The notes: a model not told the origin generated them from the letters alone. Shown: positions 31,221 through 42,597, counted from the first letter of the stretch. The stretch is 64,000 bases of DNA from Sphingomonas sp. BK235 (GCF_004345855.1 NZ_SLXN01000003.1:310001-374000); one strand, 5' to 3'. Numbers and translations: made by a program.

Positions 31221-32191
31221 CGCGGAAACAGCGAGCAGCCGGGGGCGGCTCGCCCGCGTCATTCGGCGGCGCGGGGCGTGGAGAGCGGTGCGACACTGCG
31301 ACCCGGGGCGCGTCACCGGCGCGGGCTTGCTCCAGCGCTCTCCGCCTTGTCGGCGCCTTCCTGCCCATCGCCGCAGCGCTCGCGCTCCCCGCCGTGCCCG
31401 CTACCGCCGCGAGCGGCGACCCGCCCGAGTGGACCCAGCCGCGCGCGCCGCTGCACCTGCTCGGCCCGATCACCTATGTCGGCACGCGCGGGCTCGGCGC
31501 CTATCTGATCCGAACCAGCGCCGGCGCGATCCTGGTCGACGCGACCATGGCCGAGAACGTGCCCGCGATCGAGCGCAACATCCGCTCGCTCGGGGTCAAG
31601 CTCAGCGACGTCAAATATATCCTGGTGAGCCACGCGCATTTCGATCACGTCGGCGGGCTCGAGCGGATGCGCCGCGACACGGGCGCGCGCGTCCTGGCCG
31701 GGCGCGGCGACGTCGCCGCGCTGCGCGCGGGCACGCCGCCGGGCGAGACCAATTATGGCGTGGTCCGCTTCGCTCCGGTCGCGCAGGTCAGCCCCGTCGA
31801 CGACGGTCAGCGCGTGACGCTGGGCGGGGTGACGCTGCGCGCGGTGGCGACGCCGGGGCACACGCCCGGCTGTACCAGCTGGGTGATGCAGGTCACCGAC
31901 AAGGGACGGCCTTTGCAGGTCGTGTTCGCCGGCAGCATCACCGTGGCGGGCAACACGTTGGTCGGCAACCGCCGCTATCCGAGCATCGTGCGCGACTATC
32001 GCGCCACCTTCGACCGGGTCGAGCGGCTCCGTGCCGACGTGGTGCTGCCGATGCATCCCGAGAGCGCGGACGTGTTCGAGCGCGCGCGCACCGGCCGGCT
32101 GGTCGCGCCGGGGCTGTTGCGCGCCACCGCGCGCGAGTCGCGCATCGCCTTCGAGCGGACGCTCCGCGCCGAGGAAAAGCCGCGGCGATGA
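31217..32191 (+). CDS. Subclass B3 metallo-beta-lactamase candidate
   Basis: The 324-residue protein has the B3 zinc pattern HAHFDH (His139, His141, Asp143, His144), His215 in [11 protein letters not shown] and His280 in PMHPE. It also has the B3-like [25 protein letters not shown] segment. A hydrophobic stretch ([24 protein letters not shown], ~43-65) is a signal peptide preceded by an unusually long ~40-residue basic lead. B3 enzymes hydrolyse carbapenems and other beta-lactams in the periplasm. The ATG overlaps the guaA stop. The true start could be later, but no in-frame ATG or GTG lies before the signal core. Confidence 0.82.
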   Translation: MTRKQRAAGGGSPASFGGAGRGERCDTATRGASPARACSSALRLVGAFLPIAAALALPAVPATAASGDPPEWTQPRAPLHLLGPITYVGTRGLGAYLIRTSAGAILVDATMAENVPAIERNIRSLGVKLSDVKYILVSHAHFDHVGGLERMRRDTGARVLAGRGDVAALRAGTPPGETNYGVVRFAPVAQVSPVDDGQRVTLGGVTLRAVATPGHTPGCTSWVMQVTDKGRPLQVVFAGSITVAGNTLVGNRRYPSIVRDYRATFDRVERLRADVVLPMHPESADVFERARTGRLVAPGLLRATARESRIAFERTLRAEEKPRR

Positions 32192-32535
32192 GCGTGATCC
32201 TCCATGGCATCCCCAATTGCGACACGGTGAAGAAGGCGCGGGCATGGCTCGCGGCGCAGGGAATCGCCCATCGCTTCCATGATGTCCGCAAGGACGGGCT
32301 CGAGCCGGCGCTGCTCGACGGCTGGATCGATCGGCTCGGCTGGGAGCCGTTGCTCAACCGCGCCGGGACGACCTTCCGCGCGCTCCCCGAGGACGAGCGC
32401 ACCGGGCTCGACCGCGCGCGCGCGACCGCGCTGATGCTGGCGCACCCCGCGATGATCAAGCGCCCCGTCCTGGTCCATGACGGCGGGGTCGAGGTCGGCT
32501 TCCGTCCCGACCGATACGCCACGCTGTTCGGCTGA
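32188..32535 (+). CDS. ArsC/Spx family protein (YffB-like)
   Basis: The 115-residue protein has the thioredoxin-like ArsC/Spx fold: HGIPNCDTVKKARAWL at the N-terminus, with a single Cys in the CxxVKKA pattern, and MIKRPVLVHDGG near the C-terminus. This pattern is of the YffB type, whose role is unclear and may involve glutathione, rather than true arsenate reductase. The ATG overlaps the beta-lactamase stop (ATGA). Confidence 0.88.
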   Translation: MSVILHGIPNCDTVKKARAWLAAQGIAHRFHDVRKDGLEPALLDGWIDRLGWEPLLNRAGTTFRALPEDERTGLDRARATALMLAHPAMIKRPVLVHDGGVEVGFRPDRYATLFG

Positions 32536-32540
32536 GGCGG

Positions 32541-32954
32541 ATGCGGGCGCCGGTCTGGTACCGCCTGCTGGTGCTCGCGCTGCTGGTCTGGGCGGCGCTG
32601 TCGGCATCGTCCTGCATCGCGCAATGGCGCGCCGGGGCGGCGGGCGCCGCGAGCCCCGAGGATCGCGCGCTGCTCGCGGCGCTGCCGGGATGGTATTGGC
32701 TCGATTATGCGGTGGCGAGCCTCGGCTTGCTCGCGGGCGCGGTGGCGCTGCTGCTGCGCCGCCGCCTCGCCGTTCCCGCGCTGACCGTGTCGCTGGTCGC
32801 GGCGATGATCCAGTTCGGCTGGCTGTTCGCCACGACCGACCTGCTGGCGCGACGCGGCGCGGGCGTGCTGTTCTTCCCGTTGCTCATCCTGCTGGTCGGG
32901 GCGATCGCGCTCCAGCTCGCGCATCTGGCGGCGCGGCGCGGCTGGATCGAGTGA
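32541..32954 (+). CDS. Small integral membrane protein
   Basis: The 137-residue protein has four hydrophobic segments ([78 protein letters not shown]). It lies 5 nt after the ArsC-like gene, so it is the last member of the guaA transcription run. I recognise no function. Confidence 0.7.
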   Translation: MRAPVWYRLLVLALLVWAALSASSCIAQWRAGAAGAASPEDRALLAALPGWYWLDYAVASLGLLAGAVALLLRRRLAVPALTVSLVAAMIQFGWLFATTDLLARRGAGVLFFPLLILLVGAIALQLAHLAARRGWIE

Positions 32955-32976
32955 GCGCGCGGGAGTAGCAGGGCGC

Positions 32977-33855
32977 ATGTCCACCACCTTCACGATCGAC
33001 TCCGCCACCAGTCGCGCCACCCCGGTGTCCGCGCCGATGAAGCGCCTGACCGTCCCCGCGATCCGCCAGCGCAAGGCCGCGATCGCCGACGGCAAGGGCG
33101 CGCCGCTGGTGATGCTCACCGCCTACACCGTGCGCATGGCGCAGCTGATGGACCCGCAATGCGACATGCTGCTGGTCGGCGACAGCCTCGGCCAGGTGAT
33201 CTACGGCCTGCCCTCCACCGTTCCCGTCACGCTGGAGATGATGGCGGCGCACGCCGCCGCGGTGGTGCGCGGCAGCTATCACGCGCTGGTGATCGTCGAC
33301 ATGCCCTTCGGCAGCTACGAGGCCTCGCCGCAGCAGGCGTTCGACAGCGCGGCGCGCCTCCTCAAGGAGAGCGGCGCCGCGGCGGTCAAGCTGGAGGGCG
33401 GCACCGCGATGGCGCCGACGGTCGCCTTTCTCGCCGAGCGCGGGATCCCGGTGATGGGGCATGTCGGGCTCACGCCCCAGGCGGTCAACGCGCTCGGCGG
33501 CTATGGTGCGCGCGGGCGCAGTGCCGCCGAGGCAGCCAAGATCGTCGGCGACGCGCGCGCGATCGCCGAGGCGGGCGCCTTCGCGGTGGTGATCGAGGGC
33601 GTGGTCGAGCCGATCGCGGTGGAGATCACCAACAGCATCGCGGTGCCGACGATCGGGATCGGCGCCTCGGCCGCGTGCGACGGGCAGGTGCTCGTCGCCG
33701 AGGACATGCTCGGGCTGTTCGAGCGCACCCCGCGCTTCGTCAAGCGCTACGGCGACATGGCAGGCTATGTCGCCGAGCGCGTCGCCGATTATGCCACGGA
33801 GGTGCGCACGCGCGCCTTTCCCGGCGCGGAGCAGGTCTACGCACCCAGGGATTGA
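32977..33855 (+). CDS. panB: 3-methyl-2-oxobutanoate hydroxymethyltransferase
   Basis: The 292-residue protein has PanB blocks [39 protein letters not shown] [26 protein letters not shown] and [16 protein letters not shown](A/x)EDMLG. It adds a hydroxymethyl group from methylene-THF to ketoisovalerate, the first step to pantothenate. An N-terminal extension of ~18 residues precedes the conserved part; a start at the internal ATG at 33037 is also possible. Confidence 0.96.
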   Translation: MSTTFTIDSATSRATPVSAPMKRLTVPAIRQRKAAIADGKGAPLVMLTAYTVRMAQLMDPQCDMLLVGDSLGQVIYGLPSTVPVTLEMMAAHAAAVVRGSYHALVIVDMPFGSYEASPQQAFDSAARLLKESGAAAVKLEGGTAMAPTVAFLAERGIPVMGHVGLTPQAVNALGGYGARGRSAAEAAKIVGDARAIAEAGAFAVVIEGVVEPIAVEITNSIAVPTIGIGASAACDGQVLVAEDMLGLFERTPRFVKRYGDMAGYVAERVADYATEVRTRAFPGAEQVYAPRD

Positions 33856-33945
33856 GGCGGGACACGCGTCCGGCGCGGCCGCTCTTTCGTTTCGACGGGC
33901 GAGCCGCTACAGCGCTGCGGTTCCCCATCAGGCTCGGAGTGATCG

Positions 33946-34659
33946 GTGGCCCTCACGCCGCAAAACAATGAAGCGTTCCTGCGCGAGGTCGACGACGAGC
34001 TTCGCCGCGATCAGGCGATCCATGTGTGGAAGCGCTATGGACGCGCGCTGATCGCGGCCGTGGTGCTGGCGCTGGTCGCGCTGGCGGCCTTCCTGTTCTG
34101 GCAGCACCGCCAGACCGCCGCGGCCGAGCGCGAGGGCGAGCAGCTCCAGCAGGCGTTCGACTCGCTCGGCGCGCAGGACGCCAAGGCGGCCGCGGCGCCG
34201 CTCGCCGCACTGGCCGAGTCGTCGCGCGACGGCTATCGCGCCGCGGCGCGCTTCACCCAGGCGGACGTGCTGCTCCAGAAGGACGATCTGCGCGGCGCCG
34301 CGGCGATCTTCGCCAAGATCGCCGAGGACGCGTCGCTCGCGCAGCCCTATCGCGACCTCGCGCTGATCCGTCAGACCAGCGCGGAGTTCGACCAGCTCAA
34401 GCCGCAGGTGATCGTCGAGCGGATGCGGCCGCTGGCGGTCGCGGGCAATGCCTGGCTGGGCAGCGCGGGCGAGCTGATGGCGGCGGCCTATCTGCGTGAG
34501 GGACGGCGCGATCTCGCCGGGCAGGTGTTCGCGCGGATCGCCGCCGACGCCGAGGTGCCCAGCTCGCTGCGTCAACGTGCGGTTCAGATGGCCGGCGTAC
34601 TGGAGACCAAGGCGCCCGCCGCGGCGTCCGGCAAGAGCGAAGGTGTGAGCAAGCGATGA
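33946..34659 (+). CDS. YfgM-like tetratricopeptide protein (SecYEG-associated)
   Basis: The 237-residue protein begins with GTG, has a short cytosolic helix (NNEAFLREVDDELRRDQAIHVWKRYGR) and one membrane segment (~33-53, LIAAVVLALVALAAFLFW). A helical, Ala-rich TPR-like periplasmic domain follows. This matches the YfgM/DUF2133 group, which associates with the Sec translocon and periplasmic chaperones. Its stop overlaps bamB (ATGA), the conserved yfgM-bamB-der order. Confidence 0.85.
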   Translation: MALTPQNNEAFLREVDDELRRDQAIHVWKRYGRALIAAVVLALVALAAFLFWQHRQTAAAEREGEQLQQAFDSLGAQDAKAAAAPLAALAESSRDGYRAAARFTQADVLLQKDDLRGAAAIFAKIAEDASLAQPYRDLALIRQTSAEFDQLKPQVIVERMRPLAVAGNAWLGSAGELMAAAYLREGRRDLAGQVFARIAADAEVPSSLRQRAVQMAGVLETKAPAAASGKSEGVSKR

Positions 34660-35978
34660 GGACGAGGTTCGCGACCGGCGTGGCGATCGCCGCGCTGGTG
34701 GGGCTGAGCGGCTGCGGCATCTTCAAGAGCGCGCCCAAGAAGACGCCCACCGTGGGGCAGCGGGTGCCGATCCTCGTGTCGGAGAATCCGGCCGAGATCG
34801 ACAAGGGGCTGGCCGACGTCCAGGTGACGCTGCCGACGCCAGCGGCCAACGACAGCTGGAGCCAGCCGGGGGGCAATGCCGCCAAGTCGCTGGGCCATCT
34901 GCTGCTCGCCGCCACCCCCGCGAAGACGTGGAGCGCCGAGATCAACGGCGGCAGCAACCGCGCGCGCCTCGCCGCCATGCCGGTGATCGCCGAGAACAAA
35001 TTGTTCGTCGTCGACGTGGACGCGGTGATCCACGCCTTCGCCGCCGACACCGGCGGCAAGCTGTGGACGCGCGAGATCTCCGAGGGCGACGAGAATCGCT
35101 CGGCGCGGTTCGGCGGTGGCGCCAGCTATGACGACGGCAAGGTCTATGCCACCGACGGGCTAGGCGACGTGGTGGCGGTGAATGCCGCCGACGGCGCGGT
35201 GCTGTGGCGCGCCAAGCCGGGCGGTCCGCTGCGCGGCGCGCCGACGATCGCCAACGGCCAGGTCTATGTGCTGAGCCAGGACAATCAGATCGTCGCGCTC
35301 AACCAGGCCGACGGCAAGGTGGTGTGGACGCAGACCGCCAGCCTCGAGACCCAGGGCGTGTTCGGCGTGGCCGCGCCGGCGGCGAGCTCGGGCACGGTGG
35401 TGGCGGGCTTCTCGAGCGGCGAGCTCAACGCCTATCGCTACGAGAACGGCCGCTCGCTGTGGCAGGACGCGCTGTCGCGCACCTCGATCACCACCTCGGT
35501 GTCGAGCCTCGCCGACATCGACGCCGATCCGGTGATCGAGGATGGCCGCGTCTATTCGATCGGGCAGGGTGGTCGCATGATCGCGCTGGAGATGGCGACG
35601 GGCCAGCGGCTGTGGGAGCAGAACCTCGCCGGCATCTCGACCCCGTGGATAGCGGGCGAGTGGATCTTCGTTGTCACCGACGACGCGCGCGTGGTGTGCC
35701 TGTCGCGCGCCAACGGCAAGATCCGCTGGATCAGCCAGCTGCGTGCCTACAAGAATGAGGAGAAGCGCTCGGACCCGTACAATTGGTTCGGGCCGGTGCT
35801 GGCGGGCGAGCGGCTGTGGCTGACCAACTCGCGCGGCGAGCTGGTGGCGCTCTCGGCGAGCGACGGCAAGCCGCAGACCACGATCCGCGCGGGGGACAGT
35901 TTCTCCCTGGCGCCGATCGTCGCCAACCAGACGCTCTACACGCTCGACGAGAAGGGTGTGATCACCGCCTGGCGCTGA
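34656..35978 (+). CDS. bamB: Outer membrane assembly lipoprotein BamB
   Basis: The 440-residue protein has a lipoprotein signal with lipobox LSGC (Cys20). It then has an eight-bladed PQQ-like propeller with repeated G-x-V-x-A-L/xxx-G-xxxW units (LFVVDVDAVIHAFAADTGGKLWTREI; VYVLSQDNQIVALNQADGKVVWTQ). BamB supports BamA in inserting outer-membrane proteins. It is coupled to the YfgM-like gene. Confidence 0.93.
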   Translation: MRTRFATGVAIAALVGLSGCGIFKSAPKKTPTVGQRVPILVSENPAEIDKGLADVQVTLPTPAANDSWSQPGGNAAKSLGHLLLAATPAKTWSAEINGGSNRARLAAMPVIAENKLFVVDVDAVIHAFAADTGGKLWTREISEGDENRSARFGGGASYDDGKVYATDGLGDVVAVNAADGAVLWRAKPGGPLRGAPTIANGQVYVLSQDNQIVALNQADGKVVWTQTASLETQGVFGVAAPAASSGTVVAGFSSGELNAYRYENGRSLWQDALSRTSITTSVSSLADIDADPVIEDGRVYSIGQGGRMIALEMATGQRLWEQNLAGISTPWIAGEWIFVVTDDARVVCLSRANGKIRWISQLRAYKNEEKRSDPYNWFGPVLAGERLWLTNSRGELVALSASDGKPQTTIRAGDSFSLAPIVANQTLYTLDEKGVITAWR

Positions 35979-36040
35979 TCCTCGGGTTTCCGTGCATGCG
36001 GGAGTAGAGTGCCGCGGGCGTTGCGAGGCGTGACCCCGGC

Positions 36041-36058
36041 TTCCTGCGTGCGCAGGAA
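36041..36058. repeat. Short TCCTGCG palindrome (second repeat family, copy 1)
   Basis: TTCCTGCG and CGCAGGAA flank TG in the bamB-der gap. Related palindromes with the TCCTGCG/CGCAGGA core occur at 42671-42745 and 54969-54988. Confidence 0.6.
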
Positions 36059-36107
36059 CACGGCTCGCTATCCATCTGACGAAATAGTGAGTAGAGCGGC
36101 CGCAACT

Positions 36108-36129
36108 CCCCTCCCCTGAAGGGGAGGGG
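36108..36129 (+). promoter_or_regulatory. CCCCTCCCC/GGGGAGGGG hairpin
   Basis: A perfect 9-bp stem with TGAA loop lies 35 bp before der. No T-run follows. It could be a terminator remnant for bamB or a dispersed repeat. Confidence 0.5.
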
Positions 36130-36163
36130 CATTCTCGTTCGAAGCGCGCTAGGTCTCACGCAG

Positions 36164-37528
36164 ATGTCCCGTCTCCCCACCGTCGCGATCGTCGGTCGCC
36201 CCAATGTCGGCAAGTCGACGCTGTTCAACCGCCTTGTCGGCAAGAAGCTGGCGCTGGTCGACGATCGCCCCGGCGTGACGCGCGACCGGCGCGAGGGCGA
36301 CGCGCACCTGCTCGGTCTCGACTTCCGCGTCATCGACACCGCCGGCTACGAGGACGAGGATCCTGACACGCTTCCCGGCCGCATGCGCCGCCAGACCCAG
36401 GCCGCGGTCGACGCCGCCGACGTGGCGCTGTTCATGATCGACGCGCGCGCGGGCATCGTGCCGCTCGACGAGGAGATCGCGCGCTGGCTGCGCGGCGCCG
36501 CCACCCCGATCGTGCTGGTCGGCAACAAGGCCGAGGGGCGTGCCGCCGAGGCGGGGCTGATCGAGGCGCTGTCGCTCGGCTTCGGCGACCCGGTGCAATT
36601 GTCCGCCGAGCATGGCGAGGGCGTCGCCGACCTGTTCGAGGCGCTGCTGCCCCACCTCGAGCCGCTCGAGGACGCGGCTGAGGAGGAGGAAAGCGAGAGC
36701 CCCGACGCCCCGCTCAAGCTCGCGATCGTCGGCCGCCCCAATGCGGGCAAGTCGACGCTGGTCAACCGCATCCTCGGCGAGGACCGGATGATCACCGGGC
36801 CGGAGGCGGGGATCACGCGGGACTCGATCGCGATCGACTGGGTATGGCACGGCCCGGATGGCGCGCGCGATGTCCGGCTGATCGACACCGCGGGCATGCG
36901 CAAGCGCGCCAAGGTGCAGGACAAGCTGGAGAAACTGTCGGTCGCCGACGCCCTCCACGCGGTCGACTTCGCCGAGGTGGTGGTGCTGTTGCTCGACGCG
37001 ACGCTGGGACTGGAATCACAGGACCTGCGCATCGCCGACCGCGTGCTGGAAGAGGGGCGCGCGCTGGTGATCGCGCTCAACAAATGGGACGTCGCCGAGG
37101 ACCCGTCCAAGCTGTTCAACGGCGTGCGCGCCGCGCTCGACGAGGGGCTGGCGCAGGTGCGCGGCGTGCCGCTGCTGGCGGTGTCCGCCGCGACGGGCAA
37201 GGGGATCGACCAGCTGATCGGCGCCGCCTTCGCGACGCGCGAGGCCTGGTCGCGACGCGTCGGCACCGGCGAGCTTAACCGCTGGTTCGAGCGCGCGATC
37301 GAGGCCAACCCGCCGCCCGCACCCGGCGGCAAGCGCATCAAGCTGCGCTATCTCACCCAGGCCAAGACGCGCCCGCCCGGCTTCGTGCTGTTCGGCACGC
37401 GCGTCGATGAGCTGCCGATGAGCTACCAGCGCTATCTCATCAACGGCATTCGGCGCGAGCTCGGCTTCGGCGCGGTGCCGGTGCGGCTGATGCTGCGCGC
37501 GCCCAAGAACCCCTATGGCGGGAACTGA
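36164..37528 (+). CDS. der: Ribosome-associated GTPase Der (EngA)
   Basis: The 454-residue protein has two tandem G domains, with GRPNVGKST at 10-18 and GRPNAGKST near 190. Each has DTAGYE or DTAGMR and NK(A/W)(E/D) motifs. A C-terminal KH-like domain follows (RIKLRYLTQAKTRPPGFVLFGT...YQRYLINGIRRELGF). Der is essential for 50S maturation. The arrangement after bamB is conserved. Confidence 0.98.
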   Translation: MSRLPTVAIVGRPNVGKSTLFNRLVGKKLALVDDRPGVTRDRREGDAHLLGLDFRVIDTAGYEDEDPDTLPGRMRRQTQAAVDAADVALFMIDARAGIVPLDEEIARWLRGAATPIVLVGNKAEGRAAEAGLIEALSLGFGDPVQLSAEHGEGVADLFEALLPHLEPLEDAAEEEESESPDAPLKLAIVGRPNAGKSTLVNRILGEDRMITGPEAGITRDSIAIDWVWHGPDGARDVRLIDTAGMRKRAKVQDKLEKLSVADALHAVDFAEVVVLLLDATLGLESQDLRIADRVLEEGRALVIALNKWDVAEDPSKLFNGVRAALDEGLAQVRGVPLLAVSAATGKGIDQLIGAAFATREAWSRRVGTGELNRWFERAIEANPPPAPGGKRIKLRYLTQAKTRPPGFVLFGTRVDELPMSYQRYLINGIRRELGFGAVPVRLMLRAPKNPYGGN

Positions 37529-37541
37529 GCGGACGCAGTTA

Positions 37542-37590
37542 CCTCCTCTTTACCTCTAAGGCGCTAAGTGTCTGAGCGCAAAAGAGGAGG
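37542..37590 (+). promoter_or_regulatory. Anti-Shine-Dalgarno inverted repeat before the Hpt gene
   Basis: CCTCCTCTTT (37542-37551) is exactly complementary to AAAGAGGAGG (37581-37590), which contains the Shine-Dalgarno of the GTG at 37598. The 29-nt spacer allows a stem-loop that would block ribosome binding. Confidence 0.6.
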
Positions 37591-37597
37591 CGGGCGC

Positions 37598-38011
37598 GTG
37601 GCGGACGAGCCGGTGGAATTGGTGGATCGGGTGGCGCTGGCGCGCGCGCGCGCTGAACTGGGCGCCGGATTCGCGCGCATCCTCGGCTATTTCCGCGAGG
37701 ACGGCGTCAAGTCGCTGAGCGCGCTCGAGGACGCGATGCGCAAGGGCCAGGCCGCCGCGATGGTGATCCCCGCGCACACGCTCAAGGGCGAGGCACGCCA
37801 GTTCGGCGCGATCGTGCTGGCGGCGCTCGCCGAGAAGATCGAGGATCACGCGCGCGCCTGCGTCGAACATCATGAGTCGCCGCAGGACGCGATCGAGGAC
37901 GTCGTCGCGCTGCGTCCGCTGTTCCTGCGCACGCTGGCGCTGCTGGAAGGCGAGGGGAGCACCCCTGTCGCGGTGCGTCGCCCGGGTGGCTTCGGGCGCC
38001 GCGTGGCGTAA
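37598..38011 (+). CDS. Hpt (histidine phosphotransfer) domain protein
   Basis: The 137-residue protein is a four-helix Hpt domain with the phospho-acceptor His60 in AHTLKGEARQFGA. It should shuttle phosphate between response-regulator receivers. I chose the GTG at 37598 because AGAGGAGG lies 7 nt upstream; a GTG at 37568 would overlap that site. No kinase or receiver gene lies nearby, so its partners are unknown. The C-terminal ~25 residues are basic and probably unstructured. Confidence 0.85.
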   Translation: MADEPVELVDRVALARARAELGAGFARILGYFREDGVKSLSALEDAMRKGQAAAMVIPAHTLKGEARQFGAIVLAALAEKIEDHARACVEHHESPQDAIEDVVALRPLFLRTLALLEGEGSTPVAVRRPGGFGRRVA

Positions 38012-38117
38012 TCGAGCGAGCTGCCTGCGCCCGCGGCGCTGAGCGCCGCTGCCGGTGACCCTCGGCTGCCCCGCGCGCGGGCGTACCGAGGGCCGTGCGC
38101 CGGAACGGCGCCGCCGC

Positions 38118-38633
38118 TCACCCCTTCAGATAAGGCGCCGCGCCGCTCTCCGGCTTGTCATGCTCGCTCACCGAGTTGAGCTGGATGTAATTGTGGATGC
38201 CCATCCGCTCGATCATCTCGAACTGTCGCTCGAGCGTGTCGACATGCTCCTCCTCGCTGGCGAGGATGTTGGCGAACAGCTCGCGGCTGACGAAGTCCTT
38301 GACCTCCTCGCAGTAAGCGATCGCCGCCTTGAGTTGCGCCACCGCCTCGATCTCCATCGCGAGATCGGCCTTGAGCGCCTCTTCCACCGTCTCGCCGATG
38401 CGCAGGCGGCCGAGCAGCTGGAAGTTGGGCAGGCCATCGAGGAACAGGATCCGCTCCGCCAGCCAGTCGGCGTGCTTCATCTCGTCAATCGATTCGTGGC
38501 GCTCGAACGCGGCGAGCTTGTAGACGCCCCAGTGATCGAACAGACGATAGTGCAGCCAATATTGATTGATCGCGGTCAGTTCGTTCTTCAACGACTCGTT
38601 GAGAAATTCGATGACCTTGGGATCGCCCTTCAT
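38118..38633 (-). CDS. bfr: Bacterioferritin
   Basis: The 171-residue protein starts MKGDPKVIEFLNESLKNELTAINQYWLHYR and has the ferroxidase ligands in ELTAINQY, FERHESIDEMKHADWLAERIL and EEEHVDTLE. It stores iron in a 24-mer that binds haem between subunits. The ATG at 38633 has GGAGA upstream; nine extra in-frame residues are not conserved. A C-terminal extension (VSEHDKPESGAAPYLKG) is present. It lies downstream of bfd. Confidence 0.95.
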   Translation of the reverse strand: MKGDPKVIEFLNESLKNELTAINQYWLHYRLFDHWGVYKLAAFERHESIDEMKHADWLAERILFLDGLPNFQLLGRLRIGETVEEALKADLAMEIEAVAQLKAAIAYCEEVKDFVSRELFANILASEEEHVDTLERQFEMIERMGIHNYIQLNSVSEHDKPESGAAPYLKG

Positions 38634-38733
38634 GCCAGTCTCCACTATCCGGAACGGCACGGCGAATAGCCCCGAATGGGGCGGGAAGAAAGCTGAAAGT
38701 CCTTCGCGTTACGGCGACTATTTGCTGCGACCG

Positions 38734-38904
38734 CTACGCAGCCGCACGTTCCTCATCGATGATTGCGCGGGCAAATTGAACACATTGGCCGCACTTCGGC
38801 GAGCGCCCGAGGCAGCGGTAAGCCTGGCAGGGGGTGGCAGCACCGGATCGCGCGGCCTCGCGCACCTGGCACTCCTTAATCGCATTGCAGACGCAGACGA
38901 CCAT
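38734..38904 (-). CDS. bfd: Bacterioferritin-associated ferredoxin
   Basis: The 56-residue protein MVVCVCNAIKECQVREAARSG... has the [2Fe-2S] ligand pattern CxC near the N-terminus and a second pair in PKCGQC. It reduces the bacterioferritin core to release iron. It is 100 bp upstream of bfr on the same strand and is preceded by Fur-like boxes. The length fits Bfd (~55-65). Confidence 0.93.
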   Translation of the reverse strand: MVVCVCNAIKECQVREAARSGAATPCQAYRCLGRSPKCGQCVQFARAIIDEERAAA

Positions 38905-38942
38905 GCGGTCTCCTTCCCGGCTGCGAATCGCCCTAGCCGAGT

Positions 38943-38981
38943 TGCGAATTGCTCGCAAGCGAAATGAGACGCGTTCGCATT
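38943..38981 (-). promoter_or_regulatory. Two candidate Fur/iron boxes upstream of bfd-bfr
   Basis: TGCGA-N5-TCGCA (38943-38957) and a 19-bp imperfect palindrome, AATGAGACGCGTTCGCATT read on the plus strand (38963-38981), lie 39-77 bp before bfd. Both resemble alphaproteobacterial Fur sites. The distal box reaches the stop codon of the DUF418 gene. Confidence 0.5.
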
Positions 38982-40165
38982 TACCGGCGGCGCAGCGGCT
39001 GCATTTCGCCGCGCGCGATCGAGCGCCACAGCCACTCCGCCGGCCCGTAATGAAAGCGCGCGAGCCAGAGCGGCGACCATAGCAGCAGCAGCGCCCAGAG
39101 CGGCGGCAGCAGCGCATAGACCTCGGCGCGACTCCAGCGCGCGAACTGCCCCAGCCCCCAGCCGTAGAAGACCGCGGCGAGCAGAAGGCTCGACAGCAGA
39201 TAGTTGCTCAGCGCGCTGCGTCCCAGCGCGGCGAGCCGCTCGCCCGCGCGCGTTCCCGGCAACCAGCAGAGCAGCAGCGCGGCATAGCCCGCCACCATCG
39301 GGGCATGGATCAGCGGCCCGAGCGCGAAGGAGGCGGTGAGCACCGCCTCCAGCGCGAAGCCGCGCGCGATGCCGTGGCGCGCGAGCGCCAGCTCGGCCGC
39401 CAGCCCGAGCGGTAGGGTCAGCGCGGCGATCGCGACGTAGCGGCGGCGCGGCCAGGCGCCGATGGCGAAGCCGCTGCGATAGGCCGCCATGCCGAGCAGC
39501 ATATAACCGAGCGTCTCCGGCCCGTTGGCGAGCAACCCGCCGAGTGCGCCGGCGTCGTGCCGCCAGCGCCACGCGACGCCGTCCGCCAGTGAGCCGCGCA
39601 GCGCGGCGATCTCGCTCGCCAGCATCGGCGCGGGGGGGCGGCCGAAGCTCTGCTCCACCGCGGCGCGGGCGGCGGGGATGGCGGCGGCCTGGACCAGTCC
39701 GATGCCGCCGATCGTCGCCACCAGCAGCGCGGTCATGGCGGCGAGCAGCAGCACGCGCGTCGGTGCGTGGACGAACAGCAGCGCGGCGACACCGACCAAA
39801 GCATAATGGTGGAGGATATCGCCGTACCACAGCAGGTACAGATGCGCCGCGCCGATCAGGTAGAGCACGCCCATGCGGCGGAGGTGGACCGCGGCGCCGT
39901 TCTGCCCCGCCGCGTCGGCGCGCTCCACGACGAGCAGCAGCGAGGCGCCGAACAGCGCCGCGAACAGCCCGCGCATCTTGCCCTCGACGAGCACGAAGGT
40001 GAGCGCCCAGGCGGTGAGGTCGGCGGGTCCGGTACCGCCTGCGGCGAGCGGGGAGAAATAGGCCGCCTGCGGCAGCGCGAAGCCGGGCAGGTTGGCGACG
40101 GTGATCCCCAGCACCGCGACGCCGCGCAGGATATCGAGCGCGACGAGGCGGTTGGCGTCGGACAT
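38981..40165 (-). CDS. DUF418 multi-pass membrane protein
   Basis: The 394-residue protein starts MSDANRLVALDILRGVAVLGITVANLPGFALP and has ~10 membrane segments. It has the typical GKMRGLFAALFGASLLL block and the DUF418 C-terminal part, which carries GPLEWLWRSI-like (GPAEWLWRSIARGE) near the end. The function of this family is unknown; members relate to acyltransferase-like membrane proteins. It reads toward bfd. Confidence 0.9.
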   Translation of the reverse strand: MSDANRLVALDILRGVAVLGITVANLPGFALPQAAYFSPLAAGGTGPADLTAWALTFVLVEGKMRGLFAALFGASLLLVVERADAAGQNGAAVHLRRMGVLYLIGAAHLYLLWYGDILHHYALVGVAALLFVHAPTRVLLLAAMTALLVATIGGIGLVQAAAIPAARAAVEQSFGRPPAPMLASEIAALRGSLADGVAWRWRHDAGALGGLLANGPETLGYMLLGMAAYRSGFAIGAWPRRRYVAIAALTLPLGLAAELALARHGIARGFALEAVLTASFALGPLIHAPMVAGYAALLLCWLPGTRAGERLAALGRSALSNYLLSSLLLAAVFYGWGLGQFARWSRAEVYALLPPLWALLLLWSPLWLARFHYGPAEWLWRSIARGEMQPLRRR

Positions 40166-40249
40166 TGTGACGGCGTGCTAGGCGCGCCGCGCGGGGCTGG
40201 CAACGTCGGCGGCGGCAGCGGCGGCTATGTCGCCGTCCTTTTCCCTTCC

Positions 40250-40343
40250 GTCATCCTGAACTCGTTTCAGGATCCACGGTGCCGCTTCTCTCACGGTCGA
40301 GGTGGGCGCGGGACGATGGATCCTGAAACAAGTTCAGGATGAC
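40250..40343. repeat. Paired 27-bp palindromic repeat (copy 5)
   Basis: The arms 40250-40276 and 40317-40343 carry the ATCCTGA/TCAGGAT stem and a 40-bp spacer. It lies between the 5' end of DUF418 and the 3' end of purL. Confidence 0.85.
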
Positions 40344-40365
40344 GGAAGCGACGGAGAGCTGGTTC

Positions 40366-42597
<2,232 letters not shown>

